Source: Mycobacterium sp. GA-1841
GTDB lineage: Bacteria > Actinomycetota > Actinomycetes > Mycobacteriales > Mycobacteriaceae
DNA length: 64,000 bases
NCBI RefSeq assembly: GCF_001954135.1
Contig: NZ_MBEQ01000042.1
Coordinates: 24,902-88,901 of the forward strand
Direction: 5' to 3'
Made by a program: the position numbers and the translations under genes
Notes under the pieces: generated by a model
The model's input: the letters and a program-made list of their open reading frames with translations, nothing else
Database searches by the model: none
What the model was told of the DNA's origin: nothing
Part shown: positions 1 to 8,246 of the stretch, piece after piece
Numbering within the stretch: the first letter of the stretch is position 1
Layout of the letters: each line of letters begins with the position of its first letter

Positions 1-1527
1 CAGCACCCGGCAGGCGTCATAGAACCGGTGGTAGTCACCGGCGAGGTCTTCGAGGTAGCGGCACACGCGGTGCGGTTCACGCAGCGCAGCAGCGGCTTTC
101 AGCACCCGCGGGAACTCGCCGAGGTTGCGGATCAGGATGCCCTCTTTTTCGTGGGTCAGCAGATCCAGGTGGGCAGTGTCGGCGCTGACGCCGAGATCGA
201 CAGCGTTGCGTGTCAAGGCGGACAGCCGGGCGTGCGCGTATTGCACGTAGTAGACCGGGTTTTCGCTGGACGCACTGGACCACAGCGCCAGGTCGATGTC
301 GATCGGGGTGTCCACCGACGAACGGATCAGTGAGTACCGCGCGGCGTCGACGCCGATGGCCTCGACCAGGTCGTCGAGGGTGATCACGGTGCCGGCCCGC
401 TTGCTCATCCGCACCGGCTGACCGTCGCGGACCAGGTTGACCATTTGGCCGATCAGTACCTCGACGGTGTCCGGGTTGTCCCCGAGCGCCGCGGCGGCGG
501 CCTTCAGGCGCGCGATGTAGCCGTGGTGGTCGGCGCCGAGCATGTAGATGCACAGGTCGAACCCGCGCTGACGCTTGTCCAGGTAGTACGCCAGGTCGCC
601 GGCGATGTAGGCGGCGTTGCCGTCGCTCTTGATGACGACGCGGTCCTTGTCGTCACCGAACTCGGTGGTGCGCAACCACGTTGCGCCGTCCTTCTCGTAG
701 ATGTTGCCGGTCTCGCGCAGCTTGGCGATGGCCTGGTCGACGCGACCGGAGGTGTGCATCGAATCTTCGTGGGTGTACACGTCGAAGTCGGTGCCGAACT
801 CGTGCAGCGATTCCTTGATGTGGGTGAACATCAGGTCCACGCCGATCTCGCGGAACGTCTCCTGCTGCTCGTCGGCGGGCAGACTCATCACGTCGGGCCG
901 CTTGGCCAGCACGGAGGCGGCGATGTCGTTGATGTAGGTGCCGGCGTAGCCGTCCTCCGGGGCCGGCTCCCCCTTGGCTGCGGCGACCAGCGAGCGGGCG
1001 AACCGGTCGATCTGGGCGCCGTGGTCGTTGAAGTAGTACTCGCGGGTGACGTCGGCGCCCTGGGTGGTCAGCAGCCGGCCGAGCGCGTCGCCGACGGCGG
1101 CCCAGCGGGTGCCGCCGATGTGGATGGGCCCGGTCGGGTTGGCCGAGACGAATTCGAGGTTGATCTTCTCGGCGAGTTCGGTGGAGTTGCCATACCCGTC
1201 GGCGGCGGTCAGCACGTTGGTGACGATGACGCCCTGCGCGGAGGCTTCGATGCGCAAGTTGACGAACCCAGGCCCGGCGACCTCGGCGCCAGCGATGCCG
1301 TCGGCCGCGGCCAGCGCGGTGGCCAGCCAGCCGGCCAGCTCACGCGGATTGACGCCGACCTTCTTACCGAGCTGCAGCGCGAGGTTGGTCGCATAATCGC
1401 CGTGCTCAAGGTTGCGCGGGCGCTCGACCGTGACGGTGTCGGGCAGCGCGGCGGGGTCCAGGTCACGTTCGGTCAGCACTGCCGCGGCAGTGGCCTTGAG
1501 CAGCTCGGCGAGGTCGGCGGGGGTCAC
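1..1527 (-). CDS. argS: Arginyl-tRNA synthetase (3' end outside window)
   Basis: Class I aminoacyl-tRNA synthetase that charges tRNA-Arg in the cytoplasm. The window holds 509 codons; the C-terminal anticodon-binding end runs off the left edge (about 550 residues is usual). The N-terminal additional domain is followed by the HIGH-type signature [13 protein letters not shown], coded near 1110-1150, and by the KMSKR-type loop RMSKRAG near 400. The start is the GTG at 1525-1527. A TAGGAT hexamer lies 8 nt upstream, so the message may be leaderless or nearly so. It is divergent from the tRNA-Arg gene at 1634, the same pairing as argS/argV in M. tuberculosis. Identity is secure; only the exact start is open. 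Confidence 0.96.
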   Translation of the reverse strand, partial: MTPADLAELLKATAAAVLTERDLDPAALPDTVTVERPRNLEHGDYATNLALQLGKKVGVNPRELAGWLATALAAADGIAGAEVAGPGFVNLRIEASAQGVIVTNVLTAADGYGNSTELAEKINLEFVSANPTGPIHIGGTRWAAVGDALGRLLTTQGADVTREYYFNDHGAQIDRFARSLVAAAKGEPAPEDGYAGTYINDIAASVLAKRPDVMSLPADEQQETFREIGVDLMFTHIKESLHEFGTDFDVYTHEDSMHTSGRVDQAIAKLRETGNIYEKDGATWLRTTEFGDDKDRVVIKSDGNAAYIAGDLAYYLDKRQRGFDLCIYMLGADHHGYIARLKAAAAALGDNPDTVEVLIGQMVNLVRDGQPVRMSKRAGTVITLDDLVEAIGVDAARYSLIRSSVDTPIDIDLALWSSASSENPVYYVQYAHARLSALTRNAVDLGVSADTAHLDLLTHEKEGILIRNLGEFPRVLKAAAALREPHRVCRYLEDLAGDYHRFYDACRVL

Positions 1528-1633
1528 GAGGGTCCATCCTATGGTCTGGGGTCCCCGCGCCCCGAATCCATATTGACCGCGGCATGCGCTACGCTATGCA
1601 AGCCCAATCGGCGCAGCTGATCTTCAGCCCCGC

Positions 1634-1706
1634 GCCCCCGTAGCTCAGGGGATAGAGCGTCTGCCTCCGGAGCAGAAGGCCGCAGGTTCGAATCCTGCCG
1701 GGGGCA
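1634..1706 (+). tRNA. tRNA-Arg, anticodon CCG
   Basis: A complete cloverleaf is readable. The acceptor arm GCCCCCG pairs with CGGGGGC at 1699-1705 and is followed by discriminator A. The D arm is GCTC/GAGC. The anticodon stem TCTGC/GCAGA encloses loop CTCCGGA, giving anticodon CCG, which reads CGG. The T arm is GCAGG/CCTGC with loop TTCGAAT. CCA is not encoded. The gene sits directly upstream of argS on the other strand and at the edge of the accessory block 1707-5772, which suggests its 3' end served as an integration site. I found no second copy of the 3' end marking the other border. Confidence 0.97.
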
Positions 1707-1764
1707 CTTCACGTTTCTGCAGCTCATCGGCCATTTTCGGGTCGTGGGCACGAGGCTCGTGCGA

Positions 1765-1863
1765 TTAGTGTGCGATAACAGATCCTTCCCAGTGGTCGGC
1801 CAGCAAAGCGCGCCGCGCGAAGCGCTCACGCCCAGACTGGTCCGACCGTGCACTTCGATGAGG
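1765..1863 (-). pseudogene. Short open remnant between tRNA-Arg and ASCH gene (unknown)
   Basis: After the ASCH stop codon the same frame stays open for about 32 codons without a start. It ends with the protein-like tail ALLADHWEGSVIAH and a stop, 58 bp from the tRNA 3' end. It may be the last piece of an integrase or another mobile-element gene next to its attachment site, but no integrase catalytic residues are present and I cannot assign a family. It may equally be chance. The rest of 1707-1863 shows nothing else. Confidence 0.2.
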
Positions 1864-2268
1864 TCAGCCTCCCGCAACGACAAGGGCACGCCGTCCCGAT
1901 GGATCAGTTGGTTCGACATAGGCAAAGCTCTGCGGAGGTACGCCGGAGGGCAGAAGCTCACGGATAGGTGCGGGCTCCTCAAGCCGGATCACATTTCCAA
2001 TTCGGATTCCCGACCCAACGCTGCTTCCCGCGTAGTACCGGTCGAAGTCTGCCCGGTCTATACAACCGACGCTCGCGAATCGACGCCATAGGTTGCGAGG
2101 TGTCGCGGTGACAGTTGCATCTACCTCGAAGCAGCCAATTATCCGTTGAACTGGTGCTGTGGCGTACACCCACACCACGGACACGTCGCTGGCCAGCGGC
2201 CGCTTGCGGAACTCGACCTTCTTTCGGCCGTCCATGATGGCCTCCGCGTACCGCGGATGGACAGACAT
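1864..2268 (-). CDS. Small ASCH-domain protein
   Basis: A 134-residue protein made of a single ASCH (PUA-like) domain. The N-terminal pattern SVHPRYAEAIMDGRKKVEFR matches the ASCH signature, in which a basic/Glu/Arg patch lines an RNA or nucleotide pocket; WVYATAPVQRIIGCFEV is the following beta core. The ATG at 2268 lies 2 nt after the stop of the PIN-GNAT-EVE gene (2271), so the two are surely one transcript and probably translationally coupled. ASCH domains are proposed to bind RNA or modified nucleotides; some members act as RNases or amidohydrolases. The substrate here is unknown. The coupling suggests a partner, perhaps antitoxin or co-sensor, of the upstream fusion. Confidence 0.8.
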   Translation of the reverse strand: MSVHPRYAEAIMDGRKKVEFRKRPLASDVSVVWVYATAPVQRIIGCFEVDATVTATPRNLWRRFASVGCIDRADFDRYYAGSSVGSGIRIGNVIRLEEPAPIRELLPSGVPPQSFAYVEPTDPSGRRALVVAGG

Positions 2269-2270
2269 GA

Positions 2271-3761
2271 CTACCTGTCTGCCAGTTGCTGGTGAACCCA
2301 TTGGGTGCCATCCTCCTTCACCTTTTGAACGGTTTGTGGTGGTGCCCTCAGCACGCGGTTGGACACTAGTTCGGCCAGTGTCCACGGTGGATCGATAACC
2401 CGATCCTGGCGGAACAAGATAACGAGTACTTGCGATGGGTGCCGGGCAAGCGCCTCGATGTCGGTCGCGCTGTAGACCGTCCGTCCACCGACCAGATTCA
2501 ATGCTTCCTCGGGTGAAGACGTGCGGTGCGTGTCCTCCACAACACCAATCACCTCGACCGTCTGGAACCCGGAACGGTAGAAGAGAATTACGTCACCCTG
2601 CTGTATCTGCTTGGTTGACGCGTTACATAGGTATGCCTTTCGTAAAGCGTTTCCCCAGGGGCGGGTGGTCTGTCCGGTAATTCCGGGTAGCGCAAGCTGA
2701 CCACCAGCTCCGAATGAAGCGCGCTCGGGGAACAGCTGGTTGTGCCAATTATCCTGAATCGGTATGACAAACACTGACGCGCCGCTTGCAACCGCTGGCG
2801 GCCCATAGCGAACGTGGAAATCGAGAGGGCTCAGCGACGCCTCTCGCGGCTGGAAGACCTTGGCCAATACAACTTCGCCCCTCGCCGACTTCCCGCCGTC
2901 GGAATATCCAAACAAGCCGAGGAAGTCAATCAAGCGTTGGTGGTGGTCCCAGACCTCAACGTAGGCGCTTCCTACGTCGTGGTCGTGGTGGGACTGCAGG
3001 ACAGCCTTGAGGAGAAGTTCCCCATAGTGGTTGCCCGAATATGACGGTGCCACTTTGAAAGTAGAGATCTTGGTGATCGGCAAGGCCAAGCCGTAGCTAC
3101 AGTCCTCCTCGTTGATCTTCAGAATTGCTATCGCCGCATAGGTCCCGTCGTCCTCTTCGACGACGTAGCACTCGCGGTTCGCCGAATCCGCCTGCACTTT
3201 GGCAATCCAATCGTCGAACTCTGGATAATCGCCACGAATGCTCTCGAAAATTTCTTGTTCGAGCTCCAGCGCGTAGGACGGCACCTCCTTGACCCGGGGC
3301 GGAGGAGGGGCAACGGTCGGTTCGAGGCCTTCGAGCATCGCGACAGCATCAGCGAGCGTCAAGACCCGCTCGCCAACGCCAATACGCTTGGCCCTACGCC
3401 GAAGACGGCCATCATCACTTACTAGAAAGTTGACGGCGTTCGAGTGCAGCGCAGCGAGGATCCGGCGGTCGCGATGATCATTACTGTCAGGCACAACAGG
3501 GCCGAGCTCAGTGTCGATCTGCGAGCTGATCGGTGATTCGACCAGCATGTCGAACTTGTTCAGTTCCGCCATCCGCTGTTGGACGCGGACGGGATTGTTG
3601 CCCTCTGCCAGTTCGTCTCGACTAGCAGGATGCACGAAAACTCGGTGGCCCTGCTTCATCGCCAAGCGCATAAAAGTGGCGGCAGGACCCATGCCCGCTT
3701 CCATTTGGCCAGCGAATGGCTCTAACGCAATAAAAGCGTTTGTATCCAGCAGAAAGCGCAT
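2271..3761 (-). CDS. PIN-GNAT-EVE/ASCH fusion protein
   Basis: A 496-residue three-part protein. Residues 1-145 look like a PIN nuclease: LLDTNAF with D6, DE at 49-50, an acidic stretch DSNDHRDRR around 92-100, and VSDDGRL with D116/D117. A Pro-rich linker (about 149-158) leads to a GNAT acetyltransferase-like part (about 165-305) with ISTFKVAPSYSGNHYGELLL as acetyl-CoA loop and FLGLFGYSDGG near its end. Residues about 325-496 form an EVE/ASCH-like PUA fold (QQGDVILFYRSG, VEVIGVVED). The start is taken at MRFLLDTN (ATG 3761), where PIN homology begins; the frame is open further upstream but the extra residues look non-domain. The gene is coupled to the ASCH gene and is AT-richer than the backbone. 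A toxin or defence role is inference. Confidence 0.8.
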   Translation of the reverse strand: MRFLLDTNAFIALEPFAGQMEAGMGPAATFMRLAMKQGHRVFVHPASRDELAEGNNPVRVQQRMAELNKFDMLVESPISSQIDTELGPVVPDSNDHRDRRILAALHSNAVNFLVSDDGRLRRRAKRIGVGERVLTLADAVAMLEGLEPTVAPPPPRVKEVPSYALELEQEIFESIRGDYPEFDDWIAKVQADSANRECYVVEEDDGTYAAIAILKINEEDCSYGLALPITKISTFKVAPSYSGNHYGELLLKAVLQSHHDHDVGSAYVEVWDHHQRLIDFLGLFGYSDGGKSARGEVVLAKVFQPREASLSPLDFHVRYGPPAVASGASVFVIPIQDNWHNQLFPERASFGAGGQLALPGITGQTTRPWGNALRKAYLCNASTKQIQQGDVILFYRSGFQTVEVIGVVEDTHRTSSPEEALNLVGGRTVYSATDIEALARHPSQVLVILFRQDRVIDPPWTLAELVSNRVLRAPPQTVQKVKEDGTQWVHQQLADR

Positions 3762-4011
3762 GGGTGATGGTGCGCCACCTGCACTGCCGCCCCCATCCGC
3801 CACGTTCCGGATTATCGCCTCCCGGCGATTCCTTCGTGCGCTGACACGCCCGCAGTCTGGCATGCGTTTGCCCGTGTTGAGACAATTGCTATTCCAAAAC
3901 TCAAGTACTCGTAGCCAGCACAATCTGCAGTGCGTGCCGTGGCAGCGTGCTGCCCGGGCGGGTCCCCCTGGAGTACCCCTGTCTGATCCAGAATTCCGGA
4001 CAGGATGCGGG

Positions 4012-4623
4012 ATGATGGCTTGTGTGAGTTTGAGCCGGAAGGTCTACGCAGAGCTGCCTCGGTACCCAAGTGAGAAGGCATTTGTCGATGCGACGCTTGC
4101 GGAACTGGAGCCCGATTTCCACGTGGAGCGGGAGGTTGTGCTCGAGCACTGGATGGGCAAGCAGCTGAAGGTTGACGCGGTCATGTGGCCGCGCGAGCCG
4201 CAGCTGTGGAAAGACGAACGTCCTGTCTTCGCAGTGGAGTTCAAAATGCCGATGCTGTTCCACACCGGGGACGGCTGGCAAAGCGCTAAGGACTTCACCG
4301 CCTGGGCTGCGCAGTCCGTCGATTATGCTAACTCGTTGTGGCGTGGCCCTTTCGGGGATCAGAGGCTGCGGATTTTCACATGCCCGTCAGTTACCGCGCC
4401 ATTCGAGGAGGTGGGGCCAAGCAACCCCGAAAGCCTGACTTTGACTGATCCGGCGTTCTATATGTCACGACTATTGTGGCAGTTGGGTGTTGGTGAGTTG
4501 GCCAAGCTGGAGCGCGATGGCTGGACGCTTCTTGGTCAGGGCAACCATGTCCTGTGGTCGCAGCAACGTGGTGTGCACGAAGGCAAGCGTTGGAGCCTCA
4601 CGCAACCTGTCGGCAGCCACTGA
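4012..4623 (+). CDS. Hypothetical protein with PD-(D/E)XK nuclease-like core
   Basis: A 203-residue protein that I cannot assign to a named family. A restriction-endonuclease-type core is visible: KVDAV supplies D55 and, after a short variable strand, FAVEFKMP supplies E76 and K78, the D...ExK pattern. An upstream acidic helix carries E21. The second half contains W-rich segments (KDFTAWAAQSVDYANSLW). Two adjacent ATGs (4012, 4015) and a GTG at 4024 are possible starts; CAGGA lies about 8 nt before 4012. It is divergent from the PIN-GNAT-EVE gene with 250 bp between them and convergent with the HEPN gene. It could be a nuclease of the same island or a catalytically idle member of that fold. 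Confidence 0.6.
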   Translation: MMACVSLSRKVYAELPRYPSEKAFVDATLAELEPDFHVEREVVLEHWMGKQLKVDAVMWPREPQLWKDERPVFAVEFKMPMLFHTGDGWQSAKDFTAWAAQSVDYANSLWRGPFGDQRLRIFTCPSVTAPFEEVGPSNPESLTLTDPAFYMSRLLWQLGVGELAKLERDGWTLLGQGNHVLWSQQRGVHEGKRWSLTQPVGSH

Positions 4624-4764
4624 TCTCGCGCGCCTGATCCGCGCCTGTCGACCAGATCTGCCGCCTCGCGCGTTATTGCACCCACAGAGTGCGTGGAGCG
4701 TATCGTGCCCACCCCACAACGCGCGTCAAGGTCGCCCCCCTCGGTGCCGACCACCAGCCTGACA

Positions 4765-5772
4765 CTACGTAGGGCCTTCTGCATTCGAATAATCCGGCGT
4801 CCAAAGCTCTAAAATATCTAAGACAAAGCGTGTCAGCTCGGCAAATTGTTGATTAAGCGCCTCAGATCCCAGAGTAGCCACTTCCCGAAGGTTGCCGTGC
4901 GCTAAATCACTTCGCTTTCCGTAAGCGTTATCAAAATATTTACGCGGAGCTAGATTCGCATATTGACCGGGAAGTCTGTCAGCCAACTTTAGACCGAATG
5001 ATCGGACAGAATCATTCTTATCACTCGTCAGAAGCTTGACAACAACGTCACGAACATGGTCATCGCAGCTTGCACACCCTTCCACCTGTGCAATCAGTGA
5101 ATCGAGCAGCGATAGAACTTCGGAATCGTTGCGCTGTCTGTGGGGGATGAGCGCTTCGACAGCGGTAACCATCAGAATAAACTTGGCTTCTGGATTGCCA
5201 TTTGAGAACGCAGCATGAACGAGGTCATAGGCAAGTTTCAATTCGCTACCCCATACACCGTTCTGCCTGGATAGTGCGGGAAGGATGCCTTCACGCACTT
5301 CGTCCTCCTGCACCGACATCCACACATATGGCGTGCCCATTGTCAGATGAAGGAACCGGCGCGAAGGCTCCGTAGGGTACACATATAGTCCAAACCGTCG
5401 TTCATCGTAGATTACATCTCCCGGAAGAATACCCATCATCGCCAGGCCGTCGCCTTTTACTTCGACTTCCTCGGGGTGCGCGTTCTCCTTGTCGTCGCTT
5501 CCAAATTCAACTGGGATTCTCATTCGCGCCATATATTGCGAAACTACTTGCCGCCACTTCACACCTGACTGCAGGGCCTGATCACTTGATGAATATCCAC
5601 TGCCGACCACGACCAACTCTGTAGCATCACCAACAAGTTGACCATTAGTGGCCGACCGCATGACCACCAGTTCATCGGACACTGAGGCAGTAAGTCGGAT
5701 TTCTTCGGTGTTCACATGAAGCCTGCGAAGGCTGTCAATTATTTTGATCCGGTTTCGAAAAGAGAAAGTCAC
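4765..5772 (-). CDS. Apea-like HEPN domain protein
   Basis: A 335-residue protein without signal peptide or membrane segments. The C-terminal half reads as an Apea-type HEPN helical domain: a helix with KFILMVTAVEALIP, a Cys-containing loop (GCASCDDHV), then YGKRSDLAHGNL, which gives the HEPN signature R287-x4-H292. This signature forms the RNase active site in many HEPN toxins and defence proteins. The N-terminal half is beta-rich and unassigned. The gene is clearly AT-richer than the mycobacterial backbone, the strongest compositional sign of transfer here. The ATG at 5772 follows an AT-rich leader. It may be a stand-alone RNase effector or a non-catalytic HEPN; no partner gene adjoins it. 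Confidence 0.75.
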   Translation of the reverse strand: MTFSFRNRIKIIDSLRRLHVNTEEIRLTASVSDELVVMRSATNGQLVGDATELVVVGSGYSSSDQALQSGVKWRQVVSQYMARMRIPVEFGSDDKENAHPEEVEVKGDGLAMMGILPGDVIYDERRFGLYVYPTEPSRRFLHLTMGTPYVWMSVQEDEVREGILPALSRQNGVWGSELKLAYDLVHAAFSNGNPEAKFILMVTAVEALIPHRQRNDSEVLSLLDSLIAQVEGCASCDDHVRDVVVKLLTSDKNDSVRSFGLKLADRLPGQYANLAPRKYFDNAYGKRSDLAHGNLREVATLGSEALNQQFAELTRFVLDILELWTPDYSNAEGPT

Positions 5773-5816
5773 ACTTCATTGTTGCACCGTGCGATAAACG
5801 AGCGGATGCAAATCGA

Positions 5817-6167
5817 CTAGCCGAGGCTGTTGATGCCCTTCGACCATGCCCACGCGGTCAGGCGCCAGCCGTCGTCGCCGTTGCGGAGGGCGATTGTGAA
5901 GACTCCCCCGTTCTGGACGATCTGCTGACCGTTGAGGTCGAACGTCATCGTCGTCGGAACGACGACATAGCCGTCCGCCCCGTTGACTTCGACATGGCGC
6001 GGCTCGCCGAGCGTGACGTGATATCCCGAGGCGCCGAGGTGCTCGCCCTCGGCGAGCACGTCGTGCCACCAGTCCCGGGTGGCGGTCGGCCCCTGCCACA
6101 CATGCGGCGCCATCCCGTCGAGGATCTGCATCGGATCAGCGCAGACCGCGGCCAGAGCATCGGATCC
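5817..6167 (-). pseudogene. SnoaL/NTF2-like domain fragment, N-terminally truncated
   Basis: The reading frame encodes the end of a helix (ALAAVCADPMQILDG), then the beta sheet of a SnoaL/NTF2-like fold to residue ITALRNGDDGW-type strands and a tail SKGINSLG. The first helix expected for this roughly 130-residue family is missing: a TGA at 6168-6170 interrupts the frame just before ALAAVCAD, and no start precedes it. An ATG at 6131 would give 104 residues lacking the N-terminal helices. I read it as a gene cut at its 5' end, plausibly during insertion of the block to its left or when the 6170-6214 promoter region arose. A short functional protein is possible but less likely. Confidence 0.55.
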
Positions 6168-6176
6168 TCAAACTCT

Positions 6177-6197
6177 ATAGAATATTTGCCATAGAAT
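6177..6197 (+). promoter_or_regulatory. Direct repeat upstream of acyl-CoA dehydrogenase, possible operator
   Basis: ATAGAAT occurs twice, at 6177-6183 and 6191-6197, 14 bp apart, inside an AT-rich stretch ending about 17 bp before the start codon. The position suits promoter elements and regulator binding, with the downstream GntR protein the obvious candidate. No inverted repeat typical of FCD-type GntR sites is evident. Confidence 0.35.
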
Positions 6198-6214
6198 TTC
6201 AGGAAAGGATCGCA

Positions 6215-7372
6215 GTGATCACGTTGTCCGCCGAAGAGCAGGCCATCGTCAGTACCGTCCGCGACTTCGTCGACAAGCAGGTCCGGCCGGTGGTCCGCGA
6301 GCTCGAACATGCCAACACCTATCCCGAAGATCTCATCGAGGCGATGAAGGAGATGGGCATCTTCGGGCTGGCGATCCCGGAGCCGTATGGCTTCGCCGCG
6401 GTGTCGATGCCCTGCTATGCACAGGTCACCGAGGAACTTGCCCGCGGCTGGATGAGCCTGGCCGGCGCGATGGGCGGGCACACGGTGGTGTCGAAGTTGT
6501 TGTTGCAGTTCGGCACTGAGGAGCAGAAACAGAAATACCTGCCCCGGATGGCCACCGGCGAGCTACGCGCCACGATGGCGCTCACCGAACCCGGCGGAGG
6601 CTCCGATCTGCAAGCCATGCGCACCGTCGCCACCAAGGACGAGTCCGGCTATGTGATCAACGGTTCGAAGACCTGGATCAGCAATGCCCGCAAGGCCGGT
6701 CTGGTCGCGCTGTTGTGCAAGACCGACCCGACCGCCTCCCCCGCCCACAAGGGCGTGTCGATCCTGTTGGTGGAGAAGGTCCCCGGGTTCGAGGTCTCCA
6801 AGGATCTGCCGAAGCTGGGTTACAAGGGCGTCGAGAGTTGTGAGCTCAATTTCGTTGACTGCCACGTGGGTTCGGACGCGCTGCTGGGCGGGATCGAGGG
6901 ACGCGGCTTCTCCCAGATGATGAAGGGCCTTGAGATCGGACGGATCCAGGTTGCGGCCCGGGCCACCGGTGTGGCCCGCGCCGCCTTCGACGACGCGCTG
7001 CAGTACGCGCAAGACCGCGAGAGCTTCGGGGTGCCGATCTGGCAGCACCAGTCCGTCGGCAACATGCTGGCCGACATGGGCACCAAGCTCTATGCCGCCC
7101 GCAGCCTGCTGCTCGACGCCGCGGAGCGCCTCGACGCCGGCGGACGCTGTGACATGGAAGCCGGGATGGCCAAGCTGTTCGCTTCGGAGACCGCGATGGA
7201 GATCGCCCTGAACGCGGTGCGCATCCACGGCGGCTACGGCTACAGCACCGAATACGACGTCGAGCGCTATTTCCGCGATGCCCCACTGATGATCGTCGGT
7301 GAGGGCACCAACGAGATCCAACGTGGCGTCATCGCCAAGCAACTGGTCAAACGCGGCGGGCTTGACATCTGA
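6215..7372 (+). CDS. Acyl-CoA dehydrogenase
   Basis: FAD-dependent flavoenzyme of 385 residues, normal length for the family, oxidising an acyl-CoA thioester to the enoyl-CoA in the cytoplasm. Visible are the helical N-terminal domain, the middle-domain signature ALTEPGGGSDL, and the C-terminal IHGGYGYSTEY and GEGTNEIQRG motifs, where E363 is the likely catalytic base. The GTG at 6215 is preceded by AGGAAAGG at good spacing. The GntR gene follows after 10 bp, so the two are probably co-transcribed. The acyl chain cannot be read from sequence; the subfamily resembles short/branched-chain and glutaryl-CoA-type enzymes. Confidence 0.92.
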   Translation: MITLSAEEQAIVSTVRDFVDKQVRPVVRELEHANTYPEDLIEAMKEMGIFGLAIPEPYGFAAVSMPCYAQVTEELARGWMSLAGAMGGHTVVSKLLLQFGTEEQKQKYLPRMATGELRATMALTEPGGGSDLQAMRTVATKDESGYVINGSKTWISNARKAGLVALLCKTDPTASPAHKGVSILLVEKVPGFEVSKDLPKLGYKGVESCELNFVDCHVGSDALLGGIEGRGFSQMMKGLEIGRIQVAARATGVARAAFDDALQYAQDRESFGVPIWQHQSVGNMLADMGTKLYAARSLLLDAAERLDAGGRCDMEAGMAKLFASETAMEIALNAVRIHGGYGYSTEYDVERYFRDAPLMIVGEGTNEIQRGVIAKQLVKRGGLDI

Positions 7373-7382
7373 GGCGGCGGAG

Positions 7383-8048
7383 ATGATCCCGAAGAGGCCC
7401 TCCCTGATGCGGTTGTCGGATGTCGCCGCATCCCATGTTCGCGAGCTCATCGTCTCGGGCCAACTCCAGCCCGGAGCGTTCATCCGTCCGGAGTCGGTCG
7501 CCGAGGGACTCGGCATCAGTGCCACCCCGGCGCGCGAGGGCCTGCTACAACTGCAGACCGAGGGGTTCCTGTCCGTGGAACCGCGGCGCGGCTTCCGGGT
7601 GACCGCCCTGTCCAGCGACGACATCCGCGACATCTACGACGCCCAGGCCCTTCTGGCCGGAGAGCTCACCGCCCGTGCCGCGGCGACGATCACCCCGGCG
7701 ACAATCGACGAACTCGAAAAGATCCAGGACGCCCTCGAACAGGCCGCTGCGACAAAAGATTCCGACGAAGAGGAACGGCTCAACCACCAGTTCCACGCCC
7801 TGATCTACCAATTGAGCGGATCACGGAAGATCCGCTGGCTGATCAAGGCGACGCTGGCGTACGCGCCACGCAAATTTTTTGCCGCCGTAGAAGGCTGGCC
7901 CGAGGCCTCCGCCCAGGATCACCGCGCCATCATCGACCATCTTCGGGCCGGCGATCCCGAGCCGGCCCGGGCCGCCATGGCCGGGCACATCCGCAACGCC
8001 GGTGCGCTGCTCGCCGAGCATTTCGCACAGAGTGAAGGTTCCGGCTGA
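7383..8048 (+). CDS. GntR family (FadR/FCD) transcriptional regulator
   Basis: A 221-residue DNA-binding regulator. The N-terminal winged helix-turn-helix (residues about 10-75) contains VRELIVSGQLQPGAFI and the GISATPAREGLLQL recognition region. An all-helical FCD ligand-binding domain follows (about 80-210), with the metal/ligand type pattern NHQFHALIY and a later DHRAIIDHLRAGD. The ATG at 7383 lies 10 bp after the acyl-CoA dehydrogenase stop and overlaps a GGCGGAG ribosome-binding region. It probably controls the two-gene operon from the 6150-6214 region in response to an acyl or acid ligand. Confidence 0.9.
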   Translation: MIPKRPSLMRLSDVAASHVRELIVSGQLQPGAFIRPESVAEGLGISATPAREGLLQLQTEGFLSVEPRRGFRVTALSSDDIRDIYDAQALLAGELTARAAATITPATIDELEKIQDALEQAAATKDSDEEERLNHQFHALIYQLSGSRKIRWLIKATLAYAPRKFFAAVEGWPEASAQDHRAIIDHLRAGDPEPARAAMAGHIRNAGALLAEHFAQSEGSG

Positions 8049-8246
8049 GCGTTCGGCCGGTGGCAACACAGCGAAACAAGTTGCCATGGAAAACACCTTG
8101 CGGGCGGACTCCGCGTCGCAGCCGAGAATATGTTGCTTAGCTTAACTACCAGCTATTTACGGCCAAGATCCGCCGTTGAGCCAAGATCTCAAAACTTCCC
8201 CACAAAACGTCTTCAGCAAATCCGATTGAAGGTATACAGTGGCCGT

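Noticed and set aside
445..1620. Long plus-strand open frame opposite argS
   Set aside because: It is antisense to argS, whose frame carries HIGG and MSKR motifs; the plus-strand translation is Gly/Val/Arg-rich shadow sequence typical of high-G+C DNA.
1539..1982. Open frame running antisense through the tRNA
   Set aside because: The part over the tRNA is the familiar chance translation of a tRNA complement, and the rest lacks family features and overlaps the ASCH gene.
1707..5816. Second copy of the tRNA-Arg 3' end as right attachment site
   Set aside because: I scanned for TTCGAATCCTGCCGGGGGCA or a close match and saw none, so I do not claim island ends.
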